Assembly: GCA_031272035.1 (NCBI GenBank)
Contig: JAISUO010000011.1
Location: 1 to 35,149, forward strand
Length of the DNA stretch: 35,149 nucleotides
Origin: Synergistaceae bacterium
Lineage (GTDB): Bacteria > Synergistota > Synergistia > Synergistales > Aminobacteriaceae
Reading direction: 5' to 3'
This document shows positions 33,864 through 35,149 of this stretch, piece by piece; the first letter of the stretch is position 1; each line of letters starts with the position of its first letter. Below the pieces are notes generated by a model that saw only the letters and a program-made list of their open reading frames with translations, did not search any database and was not told where the DNA came from. A program made the position numbers and the translations under genes.

Positions 33864-34904
33864 GTGTTCAAAGCCGCCGTATGGGGAAGCAACGGAATGG
33901 CGGGAGGAGAGTTGCTGCGCATTCTGGCAGGACATCCGGACATGGAAGTTATCGCGGCGGTTTCGCGCAGCCGGGCAACGCAGCAGGTGTGGACCATTCA
34001 CCCGCATCTGAGACCCGACTATCCGGAACTGGCCTTTATCGCGCCTGAGGAGGCCCTGAAACTGGAGACGGACGTCGCCTTTCTGGCGCTGCCCCACGGG
34101 GCGTCCTGGAAAACCATTCTGGATTACCGCGGCAGGGGCGTGAAGGTGGCCGACCTTTCCGCCGACGTGCGCCTGAAAGACCCGGCGGCCTACAAGGAAT
34201 GGTACGGAAAGGAGCATCCCGCTCCCCAACTGATGAATGAAGCCGTGTACGGCCTCCCCGAACTCCATCGCGAGGAGCTGAAAACCGCCTCTCTGTCCAG
34301 CGGCGTGGGGTGCAACGCGACCTGCGCGATTCTGGGGCTGGCCCCTCTGGCGAAGGCCGGGCTCGTCGCGGACGTCCGCATGGAACTCCGCGTCGGCTCA
34401 TCCGAGGCCGGCTCCACCCCCTCTCAGGGAGGGCACCACCCCTACCGCGACCGCACCCTGCGCGTCTACGAGCCCTTTCGTCACCGACACCTGGCGGAGG
34501 TCGTTCAGGAGTGCGGGCTTGATTCGTCGTCCATTACGATGACGATGACCGCCGCCCCCATCGTCCGGGGCGTACAGATGCTGGCCCAGGTCCGGCTCTC
34601 CCAAAAAGTGAAGGAACCGGATATCTGGAAGGCCTACCGCCCCGCAACATCCGGACAGCCTTTCTGGTCTCTCGCCCCGGCGCGTCCCCCCCACCTGAGA
34701 CTTCCCGATCCCCGTTTCGTTCTGGGCAGCAACCGCGCCCTTACGGGTTTTGTCCTGCACGAGGACGGAGAGCGGCTTCTGGTCGTTTCCGCCATCGACA
34801 ACCTGATGAAAGGCGCCGCGGGAACGGCCGTTCAGTGCGCCAATCTGATGCTTGGGCTGGAGGAAACCGCGGGCCTGACCATGCGCCCGGTTTACCCCGC
34901 CTGA
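33864..34904 (+). CDS. lysY: LysW-aminoadipate 6-phosphate reductase LysY (ArgC family)
   Basis: A 346-residue protein starting at GTG 33864 after GGAGG at 33851-33855. WGSNGMAGGELLRIL is the NADP-binding GxxGxxG region, FLALPHG and SLSSGVGCNATC give the catalytic Cys150, and GGHHPYRDRTLRVYEPFRHRHLAEV has the HHP signature I associate with LysY rather than plain ArgC. It reduces the LysW-linked acyl phosphate to the semialdehyde. The kinase (lysZ), aminotransferase (lysJ) and hydrolase (lysK) are not in the window. ArgC for arginine is the alternative, but lysW-lysX context favours LysY. Confidence 0.92.
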   Translation: MFKAAVWGSNGMAGGELLRILAGHPDMEVIAAVSRSRATQQVWTIHPHLRPDYPELAFIAPEEALKLETDVAFLALPHGASWKTILDYRGRGVKVADLSADVRLKDPAAYKEWYGKEHPAPQLMNEAVYGLPELHREELKTASLSSGVGCNATCAILGLAPLAKAGLVADVRMELRVGSSEAGSTPSQGGHHPYRDRTLRVYEPFRHRHLAEVVQECGLDSSSITMTMTAAPIVRGVQMLAQVRLSQKVKEPDIWKAYRPATSGQPFWSLAPARPPHLRLPDPRFVLGSNRALTGFVLHEDGERLLVVSAIDNLMKGAAGTAVQCANLMLGLEETAGLTMRPVYPA

Positions 34905-34926
34905 ATAACATTGCCTGAATAACATT
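34899..34926. repeat. Perfect 14-bp tandem duplication across the lysY stop
   Basis: GCCTGAATAACATT occurs at 34899-34912 and again at 34913-34926. The first copy contains the lysY stop codon (34902-34904). A second direct repeat, TTCTTTTAATGT, is at 34961 and 34981. Confidence 0.85.
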
Positions 34927-34931
34927 AACAC

Positions 34932-34962
34932 AGGGCGGCCTGCAGGCCGCCCTCTCGTCTTT
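34932..34962 (+). terminator. Terminator between convergent genes
   Basis: A perfect 9-bp GC-rich stem (AGGGCGGCC with GGCCGCCCT) around TGCA at 34932-34953 is followed by a T-rich stretch (CTCGTCTTTCTTTT). It ends the lysW operon and may also serve the opposing gene. Confidence 0.82.
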
Positions 34963-34985
34963 CTTTTAATGTTCTTTACGTTCTT

Positions 34986-35149
34986 TTAATGTCGTTTCTT
35001 TCCCGTCAGGGCCGGAATCAGCGCCAGCGTCAGCGCCATCAGGGCCGGCAAAATGCCCGCGTTGCACCCGCCGTGATGCTTTTTGCCCGTGTCGTCGTCG
35101 TCGATAATCACGTTCCTGTTGCCCGTGACGATCCAGGACCAGGTCACCG
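34986..35149 (-). CDS. C-terminal end of a Synergist-CTERM-type surface/secreted protein
   Basis: The gene begins right of the window; 53 codons plus stop are visible. The sequence runs from VTWSWIVTGNRNVIIDDDD to TGKKHH, then GGCNAG, the hydrophobic helix ILPALMALTLALIPAL and a basic tail TGKKRH. The order GGCNAG, membrane helix, basic end is what I recall of the Synergist-CTERM sorting signal, restricted to Synergistota. The cysteine could be processed or lipidated by a dedicated sorting enzyme. The passenger domain lies outside the window and cannot be identified. Confidence 0.8.
   Translation of the reverse strand, partial: VTWSWIVTGNRNVIIDDDDTGKKHHGGCNAGILPALMALTLALIPALTGKKRH

Noticed and set aside
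32694-34268. 524-codon minus-strand frame opposite lysW, lysX and lysY
   Set aside because: The plus strand carries three diagnostic proteins; the minus frame has no motif.
1-35149. tRNA, rRNA, CRISPR or insertion sequence
   Set aside because: No cloverleaf with CCA-side conservation, rRNA core sequence, regular repeat-spacer array or transposase was seen on reading both strands; short RNAs could be missed by eye.

Overview
The window looks like chromosomal DNA from an anaerobic, amino-acid/organic-acid fermenting diderm bacterium, most likely of the phylum Synergistota. The strongest clue is a partial gene at the right edge (minus strand). Its product ends in GGCNAG, a hydrophobic helix and a basic tail, which I recall as the Synergist-CTERM sorting signal. 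Citrate fermentation genes, a polyferredoxin membrane protein, an M20 amidohydrolase/YfcC-type transporter pair and LysW-type biosynthesis fit an anaerobe of this kind. Most of the DNA is GC-rich; the citrate operon (1-3272) looks more AT-rich than the rest.

Layout. 1-3272: end of a 2-hydroxycarboxylate (citrate-type) transporter, then citD, citE and citF. 3406-4592 (minus): two unknown membrane proteins. 4831-8355: an operon with a DUF362 protein carrying a twin-arginine signal, a membrane polyferredoxin, tatA and tatC, so a Tat client is encoded with a minimal translocase. 8448-15467: a tightly packed run of a small membrane protein, a membrane-anchored Hanks-type Ser/Thr kinase, a long helical/coiled-coil protein, a ClpB-like AAA+ protein with a degenerate first domain, and a Fur-family regulator. 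This run is my best candidate for an undescribed system.

15558-18370: M20 amidohydrolase and YfcC-family carrier, ending in a clear terminator. 18460-22258: an alpha/beta hydrolase, a membrane-anchored Mur ligase and a D-Ala-D-Ala ligase-like protein form an accessory peptidoglycan cassette with its own promoter. 22259-22622 is non-coding, with several hairpins and a strong terminator. 22623-23137 is a frameshifted remnant of an Ig-like (Big_2-type) surface protein. 23202-27371 (minus) is a 1389-aa SNF2-family ATPase with a large N-terminal extension, transcribed divergently from a Sel1-repeat/OB-fold secreted protein and a GT-C glycosyltransferase (27520-30116).

30214-32583: type-2 glycerate kinase and transaldolase. 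32657-34904: a strong sigma70-type promoter, a structured leader, then lysW-lysX-lysY, which build lysine on the LysW carrier protein. A terminator separates this from the convergent Synergist-CTERM gene.

No rRNA, tRNA, CRISPR array, insertion sequence or prophage gene was seen. A recurrent oddity is short 8-14 bp tandem duplications at or just after stop codons of several genes.
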